NCBI GenBank assembly: GCA_023436145.1
Contig: JAEZKP010000019.1
Coordinates: forward strand, 1-52,812
From: Fibrobacterota bacterium
GTDB taxonomy: Bacteria > Fibrobacterota > Chitinivibrionia > Chitinivibrionales > Chitinispirillaceae
Direction of reading: 5' to 3'
Length of the DNA: 52,812 nt
Part shown: piece after piece, positions 1 through 8,672 of the stretch
How positions within the stretch are numbered: position 1 is the stretch's first letter
Layout of the letters: every line of letters begins with the position of its first letter
Position numbers and translations under genes: made by a program
The notes under the pieces: model-generated
The model's input: the letters and a program-made list of their open reading frames with translations, nothing else
What the model was told of the DNA's origin: nothing
Database searches by the model: none

Positions 1-125
1 TGTTCAAAATGAACCAATGCTAATTGATCTGGAGCTGGAATCTATCTTTTTCCTGTATTCTTTAGGATGGATGCCCGATAAAACAACTCGGGCATGACGG
101 ATTTAGTGCATTTTGAACAGGAACT
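1..125 (+). mobile_element. MITE-like element, copy 1 (left edge cut by the window)
   Basis: Positions 1-119 are the reverse complement of 37599-37717 with a single mismatch (118 of 119 bases). The ends form terminal inverted repeats: TGTTCAAAATG at the left and CATTTTGAACA at the right. An internal hairpin pairs GCCCGA (about 73-78) with TCGGGC (about 88-93). The matching downstream bases GGAACT suggest that the true terminal repeat is longer and that the left end starts just before the window. There is no coding capacity, so the element would depend on a transposase elsewhere. The family is not identified. Confidence 0.8.
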
Positions 126-323
126 AAATAATTCTTTTCCACAATGCCGGTTCTTCCACAAATGCTAACAAATATCACTCCATAAACTGTCATTTCTGAC
201 ACCGGTGATTCAATTTTCCTCCAGTAACCATACCACTGGCTATCTGCAGGTCCCGAAAAGTAATTTCAATCCACGGTATCGCCTCTTTTTCACTTTTTTT
301 TGACATTTTGGTTGAAACTCCTT
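126..323. other. Intergenic region upstream of miaB
   Basis: No convincing gene is present. It should hold the promoter of the miaB run, but I could not place a clear -35/-10 pair. A T-rich stretch lies just before the first possible start codons. Confidence 0.4.
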
Positions 324-1583
324 ATGCCATCTTTCTTTTTTCAGACTTTTGGATGCCAGATGAATGTGGCAGATTCTGACGATCTGCAACGCTCACTCGT
401 CTCCCGTGGTTTTATCTGTGAAAATCAGATTGGAAATGCTGATCTGATTATAGTGAATACCTGCAGTGTACGTGAAAATGCAGAGCAGAAGGCTAAGGCT
501 CGGATTTACGAATTTGCCAGACTCAAAAAAAAAGGTGCTTCCCTATGGGTCATCGGGTGCATGGCCCAGAGACTGGGGGATTCGCTGAGAAAGGAGATCC
601 CCGGGGTGGATCTGGTGATAGGGGCAAAATCGGTCGATTCGATGGAAGAAATTCTGGATCAGTATTTTCCAGGGAGAGCTGATAAACATACCGGAGTCTT
701 AAAGAAAAACGAAATCAGTGATTTTTTAGCTGTAATGCGTGGCTGCAATAATTATTGCGCTTATTGCATAGTACCTTATGTCAGAGGGAGCGAAAAATCC
801 ATACCTGCAGATGAAATAGAGAAATCCATAATCAGTAGGGTATCTGAAGGTATAAAGGAGATAAACCTTCTTGGCCAGAATGTGAATTCTTACAATGATA
901 AAGGGACCGATTTTGCAGACCTTCTGCAAAGGCTCTCCTCTATCGAAGGCCTTGAGCGTATCCGTTTCACTACATCGCATCCCAAAGACTGCAGTGAAAA
1001 ACTTATTAAAACCATGGCGGAGACACCAAAAATCTGCAAGCATCTTCACCTGCCATTTCAGGCTGGTTCAGACAGGATTCTTGGATTAATGAACCGGAAA
1101 TATTCAGCAGCACATTACCGCTCGCTAATAGAGATGATCCGTAAACACATTCCGGATGCGGATATAACAACCGATATAATAGTAGGGTTCCCATCAGAAA
1201 CCGAAGAGGAATTCAAAGAAACTCTGAAAATAGTCAAAGAGGTTCGTTTTACTACTGCATTTATGTTTGCCTACTCGGTTCGGGAAGGGACCAGGGCTGC
1301 AGATATGGAAGATGATATTCCAGGGGAGGTTAAACTGGAGCGGCTTAGGGAGCTCATAGAGCATCAAACTGCCATAACCCGTTCAATTTATGAGGATTAT
1401 GTGGGAAAAGAGCTTCAGATTCTGGTAAGTGGCAGGCAGGATAGAAGAGACAAGCTTTGGATGGGGATGGACCAGGGGTGCAAACGGGTTCTGCTTTCTT
1501 GCGAAAACGCGGAGGCAGGAATGATTTTTAAGGTACGGGCAGTTAAAAGCAGCGGAATGACCCTAATTTGTGAAAGGACATAA
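324..1583 (+). CDS. miaB: tRNA-2-methylthio-N6-dimethylallyladenosine synthase MiaB
   Basis: This is a radical SAM methylthiotransferase that adds the 2-methylthio group to i6A37 of tRNAs reading UNN codons. From the ATG at 324 it is 419 aa. The N-terminal UPF0004 domain has its three cluster cysteines near residues 11 (in FGCQMN), 47 (NTCSVRE) and 79 (GCMAQR). The radical SAM CxxxCxxC is at 141, 145 and 148, within the MiaB-type signature RGCNNYCAYCIVPYVRG. The C-terminal ~60 residues have TRAM-like character. The frame stays open upstream to a TTG at 300, but the family begins close to the FGCQMN motif, so the ATG is preferred. No strong ribosome binding site is visible. It is the first gene of a tightly spaced plus-strand run; the next gene starts 3 bases after its stop. 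Confidence 0.95.
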   Translation: MPSFFFQTFGCQMNVADSDDLQRSLVSRGFICENQIGNADLIIVNTCSVRENAEQKAKARIYEFARLKKKGASLWVIGCMAQRLGDSLRKEIPGVDLVIGAKSVDSMEEILDQYFPGRADKHTGVLKKNEISDFLAVMRGCNNYCAYCIVPYVRGSEKSIPADEIEKSIISRVSEGIKEINLLGQNVNSYNDKGTDFADLLQRLSSIEGLERIRFTTSHPKDCSEKLIKTMAETPKICKHLHLPFQAGSDRILGLMNRKYSAAHYRSLIEMIRKHIPDADITTDIIVGFPSETEEEFKETLKIVKEVRFTTAFMFAYSVREGTRAADMEDDIPGEVKLERLRELIEHQTAITRSIYEDYVGKELQILVSGRQDRRDKLWMGMDQGCKRVLLSCENAEAGMIFKVRAVKSSGMTLICERT

Positions 1584-1586
1584 CAG

Positions 1587-1988
1587 ATGAGATTCCTGAA
1601 GTGGTTTTTTTTATTCGCAGCTGCGTTTATGATGGCATGGATTCTGATTTTTACATTTACGCAAGAACCCTTTAAAAGCATGGTTCCGGCACGTATACTG
1701 GCTTACCAGACTCCTCCAATCCCTGTCTATATCTATGTGGCCGGGTCTTTTGGAGCAGGGCTATTGATTGGTTTATGGGTGGCACTTTACTATTTTATTG
1801 TTCAGAAACGTCTTCTTGGAATTAAAAGTAAAGAAGCCGGTGCTCTGGAAGAGCAACTCAACTATCAGAAAAGTGAACTTGAAAGACTTCAGGCTGAACT
1901 GGAGCGTAAAAATGAGAAGCTACAGTCTCTGAATCAGCAATCTCTGAACCATCAGGAAAACCGGGATGTAAGCGCTGGAGAGCAGTGA
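1587..1988 (+). CDS. LapA-domain (DUF1049-like) inner membrane protein
   Basis: A 133-aa protein with two hydrophobic segments (about residues 4-25 and 45-72), separated by a short periplasmic loop. A long charged coiled coil rich in Glu, Gln and Lys runs from about 80 to 125. This two-helix plus cytoplasmic coiled-coil plan, with an RLLGIKSK stretch after the second helix, matches the LapA/DUF1049 family, whose E. coli members act in lipopolysaccharide assembly. The role here is inferred from the family only. It lies 3 bases after miaB, and its stop codon overlaps the start of the next gene, so the genes are probably co-transcribed. Confidence 0.7.
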   Translation: MRFLKWFFLFAAAFMMAWILIFTFTQEPFKSMVPARILAYQTPPIPVYIYVAGSFGAGLLIGLWVALYYFIVQKRLLGIKSKEAGALEEQLNYQKSELERLQAELERKNEKLQSLNQQSLNHQENRDVSAGEQ

Positions 1989-3013
1989 TGGAGAAAAAAT
2001 GCGGATCTGGTTTCATCGCGCTTATGACAATTGTGCTGCAGGTGAGTTTATTTGTAAATTTTAAGGAGCTCAGTGCTGCTTCTGCATCATCCGGATCACA
2101 GAAAGATGCAGCAACTATAGAAAAAGAATACCGGAAAAATCCTTCCGGGATATTACAAAAAATCGAATATGCTGGGGTGGCTCCCTGTTCAACTGCGATT
2201 CGGTTATATACTGAGATTACCAGATCGGAAAATGCTGCAGATTCTCTGAAAGCAATATCCTGGTGCAAACTGGGTGATTACAGTTATGCCCTTAAAGATT
2301 ATTCTTCATCGGTTGAGCATTATCGTCAGGCAGCCATAAAAAGCAGCACCCCTGTGTTTCGTCATAAATGGGCATTAGCCTCTATGGCTTCCGGTGACAG
2401 TGCTGCTGCACAATCGTTATGGCATACCTTGTCTTTAGAATATGGTGATGAATTCTCCAGTATGGCTAATTATTACCTTGGGCTTCTGCAGATTAAAAAA
2501 GGTAATTTTCAAGATGCCATGAGTTTATTTATGAAGTGTGGCAAGCCTGATCCAAAGTATTACTGGACAATAGCTTCGTTAGCAGGAAAGCTCGAATGTG
2601 CATCCAGGCTGGGCTTAGGTGAAAAGGTCAAAGAGTTCAGTGAACAACTGAAGCCTTATCAGAAGAACCTGCTGGAAAGAGATCTGTTGGAACTGTCGGT
2701 TATGGAACCGGCGGTCAGTGGTTCTGATTTATCGGGAGGTAAGAGTCTGGCATCTGAACTGGATCAGGTGAGTTCCTCCATGGGAGTTTACACTTTACAG
2801 GTTGGAGCATTCGGTTCTGCAGACAATGCTGTTAATCTTCAGAAAAAACTAAGTAAAGAATTCAAAAATGTGACAGTGGTAGAGGCAAAACCGGGTGAGC
2901 AGGTGTTTTACAGGGTTCGCATAGGATCCTTTTCATCCAGAGAGGAAGCATTGACATTTGCTGCAGATTCTCTTGCCAAAGCCGGATTGAAATATACAGT
3001 AGTGGAAAAATAA
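1988..3013 (+). CDS. Secreted TPR and SPOR domain protein
   Basis: A 341-aa protein with an N-terminal hydrophobic signal (about residues 8-28). TPR-like helical repeats follow in the middle (for example the stretches around LGDYSYALKDY and LGLLQIKKGNFQDAM). The C-terminal SPOR domain (about 260-341) shows the two typical beta-alpha-beta halves, YTLQVGAFGS and YRVRIGSFSS. SPOR domains bind denuded peptidoglycan at septa, so a role in the cell envelope or division is likely. The ATG at 1988 overlaps the preceding stop (TGATG). An in-frame GTG just before it is less likely to be the start. It belongs to the miaB-gatB run. Confidence 0.75.
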   Translation: MEKKCGSGFIALMTIVLQVSLFVNFKELSAASASSGSQKDAATIEKEYRKNPSGILQKIEYAGVAPCSTAIRLYTEITRSENAADSLKAISWCKLGDYSYALKDYSSSVEHYRQAAIKSSTPVFRHKWALASMASGDSAAAQSLWHTLSLEYGDEFSSMANYYLGLLQIKKGNFQDAMSLFMKCGKPDPKYYWTIASLAGKLECASRLGLGEKVKEFSEQLKPYQKNLLERDLLELSVMEPAVSGSDLSGGKSLASELDQVSSSMGVYTLQVGAFGSADNAVNLQKKLSKEFKNVTVVEAKPGEQVFYRVRIGSFSSREEALTFAADSLAKAGLKYTVVEK

Positions 3014-3058
3014 AGCGAAAGAAAAGCTTTTACCGCCTTTTTACGGGAGGATTCTCTG

Positions 3059-4483
3059 GTGGAATATGAAATAGTTATCGGGCTTGAGATACATGCTCAA
3101 TTATTGACCAACACAAAACTATTCTGTAACTGCAGGTCAAGATTTGGAGATGCACCGAATACCAATGGATGTCCGGTGTGTCTGGGGCTTCCTGGAGCAC
3201 TTCCGGTACTTAACCGACGGGCAGTTGAAATGGCGGTGCGCATGGGACTGGCTGTGGGCTGTTCCATTAATAACCGGTCAATCTTTGCACGAAAGAATTA
3301 TTTCTACCCTGATCTTCCCAAAGGGTATCAGATCTCCCAGTATGACATGCCTGTATGCGGTAAAGGTGAAATCATTATTGATGTTAATGGTGTCAAAAAG
3401 GCTGTAGGGATCACCCGTATACACATTGAAGAGGATGCCGGAAAACTGATTCATGATCAGGATATAGATTCATTATTTGATGTCAATAGATGCGGGACTC
3501 CTCTCATTGAAATCGTAAGTGAACCCGATATGCGCTCACCTGCGGAAGCTTATGCCTATTTTGCAGGGATAAAGCAGATTCTTGAGTATCTTCAGATATG
3601 TGATTGTAATCTGGAAGAGGGCTCTATGCGCTGTGATGCCAATATTTCTTTACGTCCCAGAGGTGAGACAAAATTCGGGACCAAGACTGAGATCAAAAAC
3701 ATGAACACTCTTCGCGGGCTGGAGAAAGCTCTGGAATATGAAGCGCAGCGCCAGGAGGAGGTTTTGAGATCAGGTGGAAAGATTATTCAGCAGACCTTTC
3801 TTTGGGACCCTTCCACCAACCGCTCGATCCCTATGCGTTCAAAAGAGGATGCTCATGATTACCGTTACTTTCCTGAGCCTGATCTGATGCCGCTAATTGT
3901 GGAACCGGAATTTATTGATGCTCTCAGAGAGACCCTCCCTGAGCTTCCGGCAGCCAGACGTGCCCGTTTCGAGCAGGAGTATGGGATTACAGCCAATGCT
4001 TCCGAAGTGCTTACTTCTGAGCGATTGCTGGCTGATTATTTTGAAGATACTGTTAAAATCTACAGCGATGCCCGCCAGGTGGCAAACTGGATAATGACCG
4101 ATATTTTAAGAATTATCAATGATCAGAAAATATCGATTTCTCAGCTGCGTATTACCCCATCCAGACTTGCTTCTTTACTAAAACTGGTGCAGGATGGTAC
4201 TGTAAGTGCCAAGGCTGCCAGAAAAGTGATCGATCTGATGCAGTCAGAGGATAAAGAGGCTTCAGAGATTATCGACCAGCAAGGGCTCAGGCAGGTCTCT
4301 GATTCTGGCGCTCTGGAAAGTGCCATCAAAAAAGTGCTGGATGATAATCCTGCAGAAGTGCAGCGATACAAAGAGGGAAATAAAAAGCTTATCAGCTTTT
4401 TTGTGGGGCAGACCATGAGAGCGACAAAGGGTGCAGGTAATCCAAAGGAGATCAACTCCATTCTGGCAAAACTGCTTGATTAA
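3059..4483 (+). CDS. gatB: Aspartyl/glutamyl-tRNA(Asn/Gln) amidotransferase subunit B
   Basis: Subunit of the GatCAB transamidosome, which converts Glu-tRNA(Gln) to Gln-tRNA(Gln) and often Asp-tRNA(Asn) to Asn-tRNA(Asn). At 474 aa it has the usual family length. It starts EYEIVIGLEIHAQL and contains the GatB signature around DANISLRPRG and GTKTEIKNMN near residues 190-220. The cysteines in CNCRSRFGDAPN and GCPVCLGLPG could bind zinc. The C-terminal YqeY-like tail domain is present and ends IKKVLDDNPAEV through TKGAGNP. The start is a GTG at 3059, preceded at proper spacing by GGGAGG. gatA and gatC are not in the window. Confidence 0.96.
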   Translation: MEYEIVIGLEIHAQLLTNTKLFCNCRSRFGDAPNTNGCPVCLGLPGALPVLNRRAVEMAVRMGLAVGCSINNRSIFARKNYFYPDLPKGYQISQYDMPVCGKGEIIIDVNGVKKAVGITRIHIEEDAGKLIHDQDIDSLFDVNRCGTPLIEIVSEPDMRSPAEAYAYFAGIKQILEYLQICDCNLEEGSMRCDANISLRPRGETKFGTKTEIKNMNTLRGLEKALEYEAQRQEEVLRSGGKIIQQTFLWDPSTNRSIPMRSKEDAHDYRYFPEPDLMPLIVEPEFIDALRETLPELPAARRARFEQEYGITANASEVLTSERLLADYFEDTVKIYSDARQVANWIMTDILRIINDQKISISQLRITPSRLASLLKLVQDGTVSAKAARKVIDLMQSEDKEASEIIDQQGLRQVSDSGALESAIKKVLDDNPAEVQRYKEGNKKLISFFVGQTMRATKGAGNPKEINSILAKLLD

Positions 4484-4489
4484 TAACTG

Positions 4490-4783
4490 ATGAAAACTTT
4501 ACGGATTATTTCAATATTATTGTTATACTGCGGGATACTGTTGGCTGACACAGCTGACAGTACAACTGCAGACACATTGATAAGTAATTCTCCGGACAGC
4601 ACACTGGTTTCCGATACGCTTCCGCATCCTCATCAGGCAGCAGAAACTGTTGATAAAAAGGAGAAAATGAATCTGGTAAAGCGGACTTTCGATTCTAAAC
4701 AGCAGGTTTTTCTGGGTGTGGGAATGATGGTTTTTATAGCGTTAATCATGACAACTGCACAATCCTGGAATCCCAGGAATTAG
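4490..4783 (+). CDS. Small membrane-anchored protein of unknown function
   Basis: A 97-aa protein. The hydrophobic N-terminus (KTLRIISILLLYCGILLA) looks like a signal peptide. A Ser/Thr/Asp-rich low-complexity stretch and a charged segment follow, then a C-terminal transmembrane helix (about residues 73-92, VFLGVGMMVFIALIMTT). It lies 6 bases after gatB on the same strand and is probably the last gene of that run. I do not recognise a family. Confidence 0.6.
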   Translation: MKTLRIISILLLYCGILLADTADSTTADTLISNSPDSTLVSDTLPHPHQAAETVDKKEKMNLVKRTFDSKQQVFLGVGMMVFIALIMTTAQSWNPRN

Positions 4784-4811
4784 TGTACAGTATTGATCCG
4801 GATAAAGTCTG

Positions 4812-5129
4812 TCAACTCTTCATATTCTTTTCATAGAATACTTTTCCAACTCTGTCGATATGCTCCCGGAGTTTATCATTTCTAAGCTTTTCGTATACTG
4901 ATAAATCTATGGTGTAAGGCAGCATTAATTCATCAAGATCATACGCGATATCACCTAATAGTTTTGTGTCAATCTCACCGGACATGGCTATGTCGATATC
5001 CGATCCTTCCCGGAAATTTCCTTTAGCACGTGAACCGTATATGTAAGCTTTTTGTACTGCACTATATGATGCCAAAACAGAACAGATACGTTCTATTGTT
5101 TTTTCAGAAAGACCAAACCGCAAGTTCAT
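4812..5129 (-). CDS. MNT-type minimal nucleotidyltransferase (antitoxin of a HEPN/MNT pair)
   Basis: A 105-aa protein with the nucleotidyltransferase motif GSRAKGNFREGSDIDIAM (Gly32-Ser33, Asp44 and Asp46). This is the GS-X10-DxD pattern of MNT proteins. In studied HEPN/MNT systems, such as MntA/HepT, the MNT protein adds AMP units to the HEPN toxin and neutralises it. Its start overlaps the end of the HEPN gene by 4 bases (ATGA), so the pair is translationally coupled. It converges with the small membrane protein gene at 4783, with only 28 bases between them. Confidence 0.85.
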   Translation of the reverse strand: MNLRFGLSEKTIERICSVLASYSAVQKAYIYGSRAKGNFREGSDIDIAMSGEIDTKLLGDIAYDLDELMLPYTIDLSVYEKLRNDKLREHIDRVGKVFYEKNMKS

Positions 5130-5548
5130 TCCTCACCCTGTTTATAAAGTTTCGTAAAAGCATTGGTAAAGCTTTCAAAGACCGGATAAAATGATTCAAT
5201 AATCTGTCTGAATATATCATCAGCCAGGGCTTCATCGTAGGTATGTGATGTGAGATTTCTCGCGGTTATCATATCCATCCATAATTTACCTTCGCTAATT
5301 AATCCGGTTTTAAAAGCCTGCCGTGAAGCATCTTTGGACCCGACAATACCCTGAAATCCCTGATCTACCAGGTAATCTTTCAACACATTCCATGCGAGTT
5401 CATGGGTGTATTCAAAACCTTGAATAACACCCTGTTTTTCAAGTTTGCTCAAATCTCTGGTTTTTGCCAGTTGCACAGCATCTTTGAGTTCCTGAAAAGC
5501 CTGAAGGTAATTATTAAACCGCTGCTTCCATCTTATATCATCTGTCAT
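5126..5548 (-). CDS. HEPN-domain protein, HI0074-like nucleotidyltransferase substrate-binding family (toxin)
   Basis: A 140-aa helical protein with the HEPN RNase-type motif R-x4-H at Arg97-His102 (RNLTSH), followed by Tyr104. The HI0074 pattern is also visible (QGFEYTHELAWN, SRQAFKTGLI). The upstream gene of such a pair is typically the toxin RNase or the substrate partner of the MNT enzyme. The ATG at 5548 is preceded by a purine-rich GAAGAGA. With the overlapping MNT gene it forms a two-gene toxin-antitoxin module next to housekeeping genes. Family members lacking RNase activity exist, so toxicity is inferred. Confidence 0.82.
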   Translation of the reverse strand: MTDDIRWKQRFNNYLQAFQELKDAVQLAKTRDLSKLEKQGVIQGFEYTHELAWNVLKDYLVDQGFQGIVGSKDASRQAFKTGLISEGKLWMDMITARNLTSHTYDEALADDIFRQIIESFYPVFESFTNAFTKLYKQGEE

Positions 5549-5938
5549 AATTGTCTCTTCTAAGTTTTGGGCCGTTTGGCTATTTGTGCAAACCTTCGCT
5601 ATCTACAACAGAAATTCAAGCCTGTTTTTTCTTTAAAAATTAAAAATATCATTTCTGAAACAGCTTTGGAATAGAAATTTAAGTATCCGGACTCAAATCA
5701 ACAAGTAATCAAGCTGGAAATGATTCCACAGCAGAGCTTTTTGTGAAATAAGATAGAATATTTGTGTGTAAAATTATATTATTTTGATATTCTGGTTTTT
5801 TTTACAAGCAGATGGAAAACAGGCCACTAACAAGTCAAAGTTCTAATGTCAAAGCACACAAATAAAATTTGGTAACCCCGTTGTGTGTTATTTTGCCCAT
5901 GTCATCATTACCCGCTGAAAGGGAGAGCTGTTTACCAG
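5549..5938. other. AT-rich intergenic region
   Basis: It lies between the divergent HEPN toxin gene and the SH3 protein gene. No gene is supported. It should hold the promoter of the toxin-antitoxin pair on the minus strand and that of the SH3 gene on the plus strand. Confidence 0.4.
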
Positions 5939-6555
5939 ATGCCAACGTTGAAAAATAAATTAATTGTATTACCGTTGTTATGTGTCTCGTTTTCCAATTC
6001 AGAGCAGTTATATGTTCATTCTGATGTAGCCAATATCCGGGATAAACCATCTGGAAAACGTATTGCCAAATTGGATATCAATACTCCTGTGCAAAAAGAA
6101 AATGAGCAGGGTGAGTGGATATATATTATAGGTCAGGATAATGTTGCAGGTTGGGCACACGAATCCCTTTTCGGCGACCATATTCTTTCAGAAAAAGAAA
6201 TCAGGGACTCCATCAGTACTTCCACAGAAAATAAAACCACCTGGGGGCAAAGACTGGTCAAGGTATCCCCCAAAGAGATTACCAACTGGGAACTTCTTTT
6301 ACAGTTATACAAGGATGCAGCAGATACTTCAGGTGCCCGCAAAGTTAATTATGTGATTGAACTACTGAACTTGTTTCGTGTATATTCGAGTCATAATCTT
6401 CTGGCGGAAACGCTTCGCTTTTTGGGATAACCGGTGCTGGAGGATATGTTGGGTTTTCATTACCGATTGCTGGTGGTCTGATAATTCCAGTAGGTAGAAT
6501 ATTCGCATTTCAAATTGAACCAGCATTTTCAATTACATGGCTCGAAGGTTACTGA
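5939..6555 (+). pseudogene. Secreted SH3-domain protein, frameshifted
   Basis: From the ATG at 5939, the open part ends at 6430 (163 aa). It has a signal peptide (about residues 5-22) and a bacterial SH3 domain (about 25-80; LYVHSDVANIRDKPSG through GWAHESLFG). Removing one T from the run TTTTT at about 6419-6423 joins the frame to a further segment that reads LRFGITGAGGYVGFSL and continues to a TGA at 6553-6555. That tail alternates hydrophobic and aromatic residues like beta-strands of an outer-membrane barrel. The intact gene would encode about 205 aa. The indel could be real decay or an assembly error. The partner and substrate of the SH3 domain are unknown. Confidence 0.6.
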
Positions 6556-7087
6556 CATTAAGTTCAGAAAGTGGATATTCTGTAATCTGGTTTATATGCA
6601 ACCATATGAAGATTCTTTTTTTAATAAAAACCTGTTTAGAGGAAATGATTGCTTGCTAAACGTGGTAGATATGGATAAACTTTTATTGTAAATAGGCAAC
6701 GAATTTACCAATAGGTTGCTTACATTCCATAGCGGAAGTTTTTGGGCGACGAAAAATGACTTTTTAGGATTATCGTTTGCTATTCAAGTATTAATGACTG
6801 CAAATTTTATCTGAATTTTGGGTATAAATAGAATTATCTTCAGACCTAGGATGGAATAGTTTTTCTTTCTCTTGCATATTAATATACAAAAGGAAGAAAA
6901 CAACCAGGAAAGTAGCTTCAAATGGCATGGCAATATGCGTTATAGGTGTGTTAATTTGAGAATGATGAAAGTGCTTCTTTTAACGGTTTTAGAACGCTGT
7001 TCAGTCGGCATAAATTCATATATTCTGTTTATTTATAATGACAGAAAGCATATATTTTCTCACAGGGTACACTAAGGAGCTGTTTTG
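6556..7087. other. Region with interrupted reading frames, no intact gene
   Basis: One plus-strand frame, from about 6550 to 6814, reads as protein-like sequence broken by a single in-frame TAA at 6689-6691 (it resumes as IGNEFTNRLLTFHSGSFWA). This may be a decayed gene, but I do not recognise it. The end holds a good ribosome binding site (AAGGAG, about 7074-7079) for the next gene. Confidence 0.35.
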
Positions 7088-7672
7088 ATGTTGAGACATA
7101 GTGATTTTAAATTATTAAGAGTTAATCACGTTTGTCCATCCTGGTTTTGTTGGTCATTTGACAATTTTTTAAGAAAACTTGTTCATAATCCGGACTGTAT
7201 TCTTTCATCTTACATCAATAAAGGATACTATGTTGCCGATATTGGATGCGGAAAAGGATATTTCTCTATTCCTATGGCCAAAATGGTAGGAAAAGATGGG
7301 CTGGTCGTTTCAATAGATAAACAAAAAAAAATGCTTGATGGTGTACGTAAAAGGGCAGTCAGTGCGGGGGTATCTGAACAGATTGTAACTAAATTGGTCA
7401 CAAATGGAAAAATAACAATAAATAATCAAGTTGATTTTGCACTTTCATTCTGGATGTTACATGAAGTACCTGATAAGGAAAGATTTCTTCAAGATGTATT
7501 CGATATGATTAAAGTAGGGGGTAAATATCTCATTGTTGAACCAAAGGTACATGTGTCACATTTAGCTTATTTGAAATCTATTGGAATTGCCAGGAAAATC
7601 GGATTTTCCACTATTGAGGAGCCACCAATTTTTATGAGCAGGGCTCATTTGATGGAAAAAACATCTCATTAA
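7088..7672 (+). CDS. Class I SAM-dependent methyltransferase
   Basis: A 194-aa protein with SAM-binding motif I (VADIGCGKGYFS, about residues 49-60), an acidic motif II region (VVSIDKQKKML), and later motifs (FALSFWMLHEV and GGKYLIVEPK). It resembles small Methyltransf_11/25 proteins. The substrate cannot be told. The ATG at 7088 has AAGGAG 8 bases upstream; an in-frame TTG at 7085 is less likely. It converges with the broken sensor kinase gene and overlaps its end by 4 bases. Confidence 0.85.
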   Translation: MLRHSDFKLLRVNHVCPSWFCWSFDNFLRKLVHNPDCILSSYINKGYYVADIGCGKGYFSIPMAKMVGKDGLVVSIDKQKKMLDGVRKRAVSAGVSEQIVTKLVTNGKITINNQVDFALSFWMLHEVPDKERFLQDVFDMIKVGGKYLIVEPKVHVSHLAYLKSIGIARKIGFSTIEEPPIFMSRAHLMEKTSH

Positions 7673-8457
7673 TTACATTTGAAATAAAGAGAAAATACGT
7701 TAAAATGCTTTTCATCAATAGTGTATTCAATTCGACCACCATGTTTTTGCATAACTAAATTACAAAAGTAAAGGCCTAAGCCACTGGAATCTGCTTTTTG
7801 TCTATCAATAAAAAAACTCTTTTCAAAAATAATTTTATGATATTCAGAAGGAATAGTAGGGCCAGAATTTTTAATAACGATTCTAAATTCATTTTTAGCG
7901 GTTTGGAAGAGAGTGTCAATTGTAGAATTAGGGTTAGAATACTTTATTGCATTATGGTATAAATTATCCAGTATTCTGCATATGAGCGGCTGGTCAAGAT
8001 TTAATTTTGTATTGGTTTTTTCAATGTTAAAGTTTAGATGTTTCATCCGCGCATGAGCATTATATTTTTCCTGAGCAAGTATACACAAGTCATAAATATG
8101 GTGAGGTTTACGATACAATTTGAATTCACCAGCTCAAGTTGGTTAATGATAAGAATGTTATTAGCTAATGAAACAAGGTGACCAACTTCTTCATTTAGCT
8201 TATTTATTTCAACATTTTGGCTATGGGAAAAATTAATTTCACCTATACTTATGGCTGTTGAATATAGTTTGTTTTTTATTTCATGAATCAAAATGCCATT
8301 AATCTCTACCCGTTCAACTTCCATTGAACGGATATATTTATCAATAGCAATGAAGAAGCCTAGAGAAAGTATATTTGTAAAAGGATAAACTAACGCTGAA
8401 TGATGTTACGGGCAAAGTTTCGAGCAGCTCGGATTCATTTACTTCAGCACTTATCAT
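7669..8457 (-). pseudogene. Sensor histidine kinase, broken by two frameshifts
   Basis: Three frames on the minus strand assemble one kinase. The start is an ATG at 8457 behind AAGAGGA. A frame change near 8385-8400 leads into a transmembrane-like segment (PFTNILSLGFFIAI) and the HisKA region with the phospho-acceptor His (GILIHEIKNKL). A second frame change near 8127 leads into the HATPase_c domain, with the N box (DNLYHNAIKYSNP) and G boxes (SSGLGLYFCNLV), ending at 7669. The intact protein would be about 260 aa. No response regulator lies beside it. The call rests on clear kinase motifs; whether the frameshifts are biological is not decided. Confidence 0.75.
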
Positions 8458-8672
8458 GTCTATTCCTCTTTGTTCCGGAATACAATCCGTTTCTGAATCC
8501 AGAGGGAGCGTTCAAATTCTTTAGTCATTTTCAAGGATGCCATGTATTTAATCACCGGAATTATTAAGTTACAGAGCATTGTCCCAGGATCAGGAGATTA
8601 AAAATCAACTTGTGATACGACTAAACTGTTTGATCTGCATAGAGATAATAAGGGTCTGAACCTAGCTGAATC

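Noticed and set aside
264..275. TTTCAATCCACG upstream of miaB, identical to 12 bases of the I-C repeat
   Set aside because: The rest of the repeat is absent and a 12-base match in 52 kb can be chance; not a displaced repeat.
726..1049. Antisense open frame inside miaB
   Set aside because: Shadow of a well-conserved gene; no independent support.
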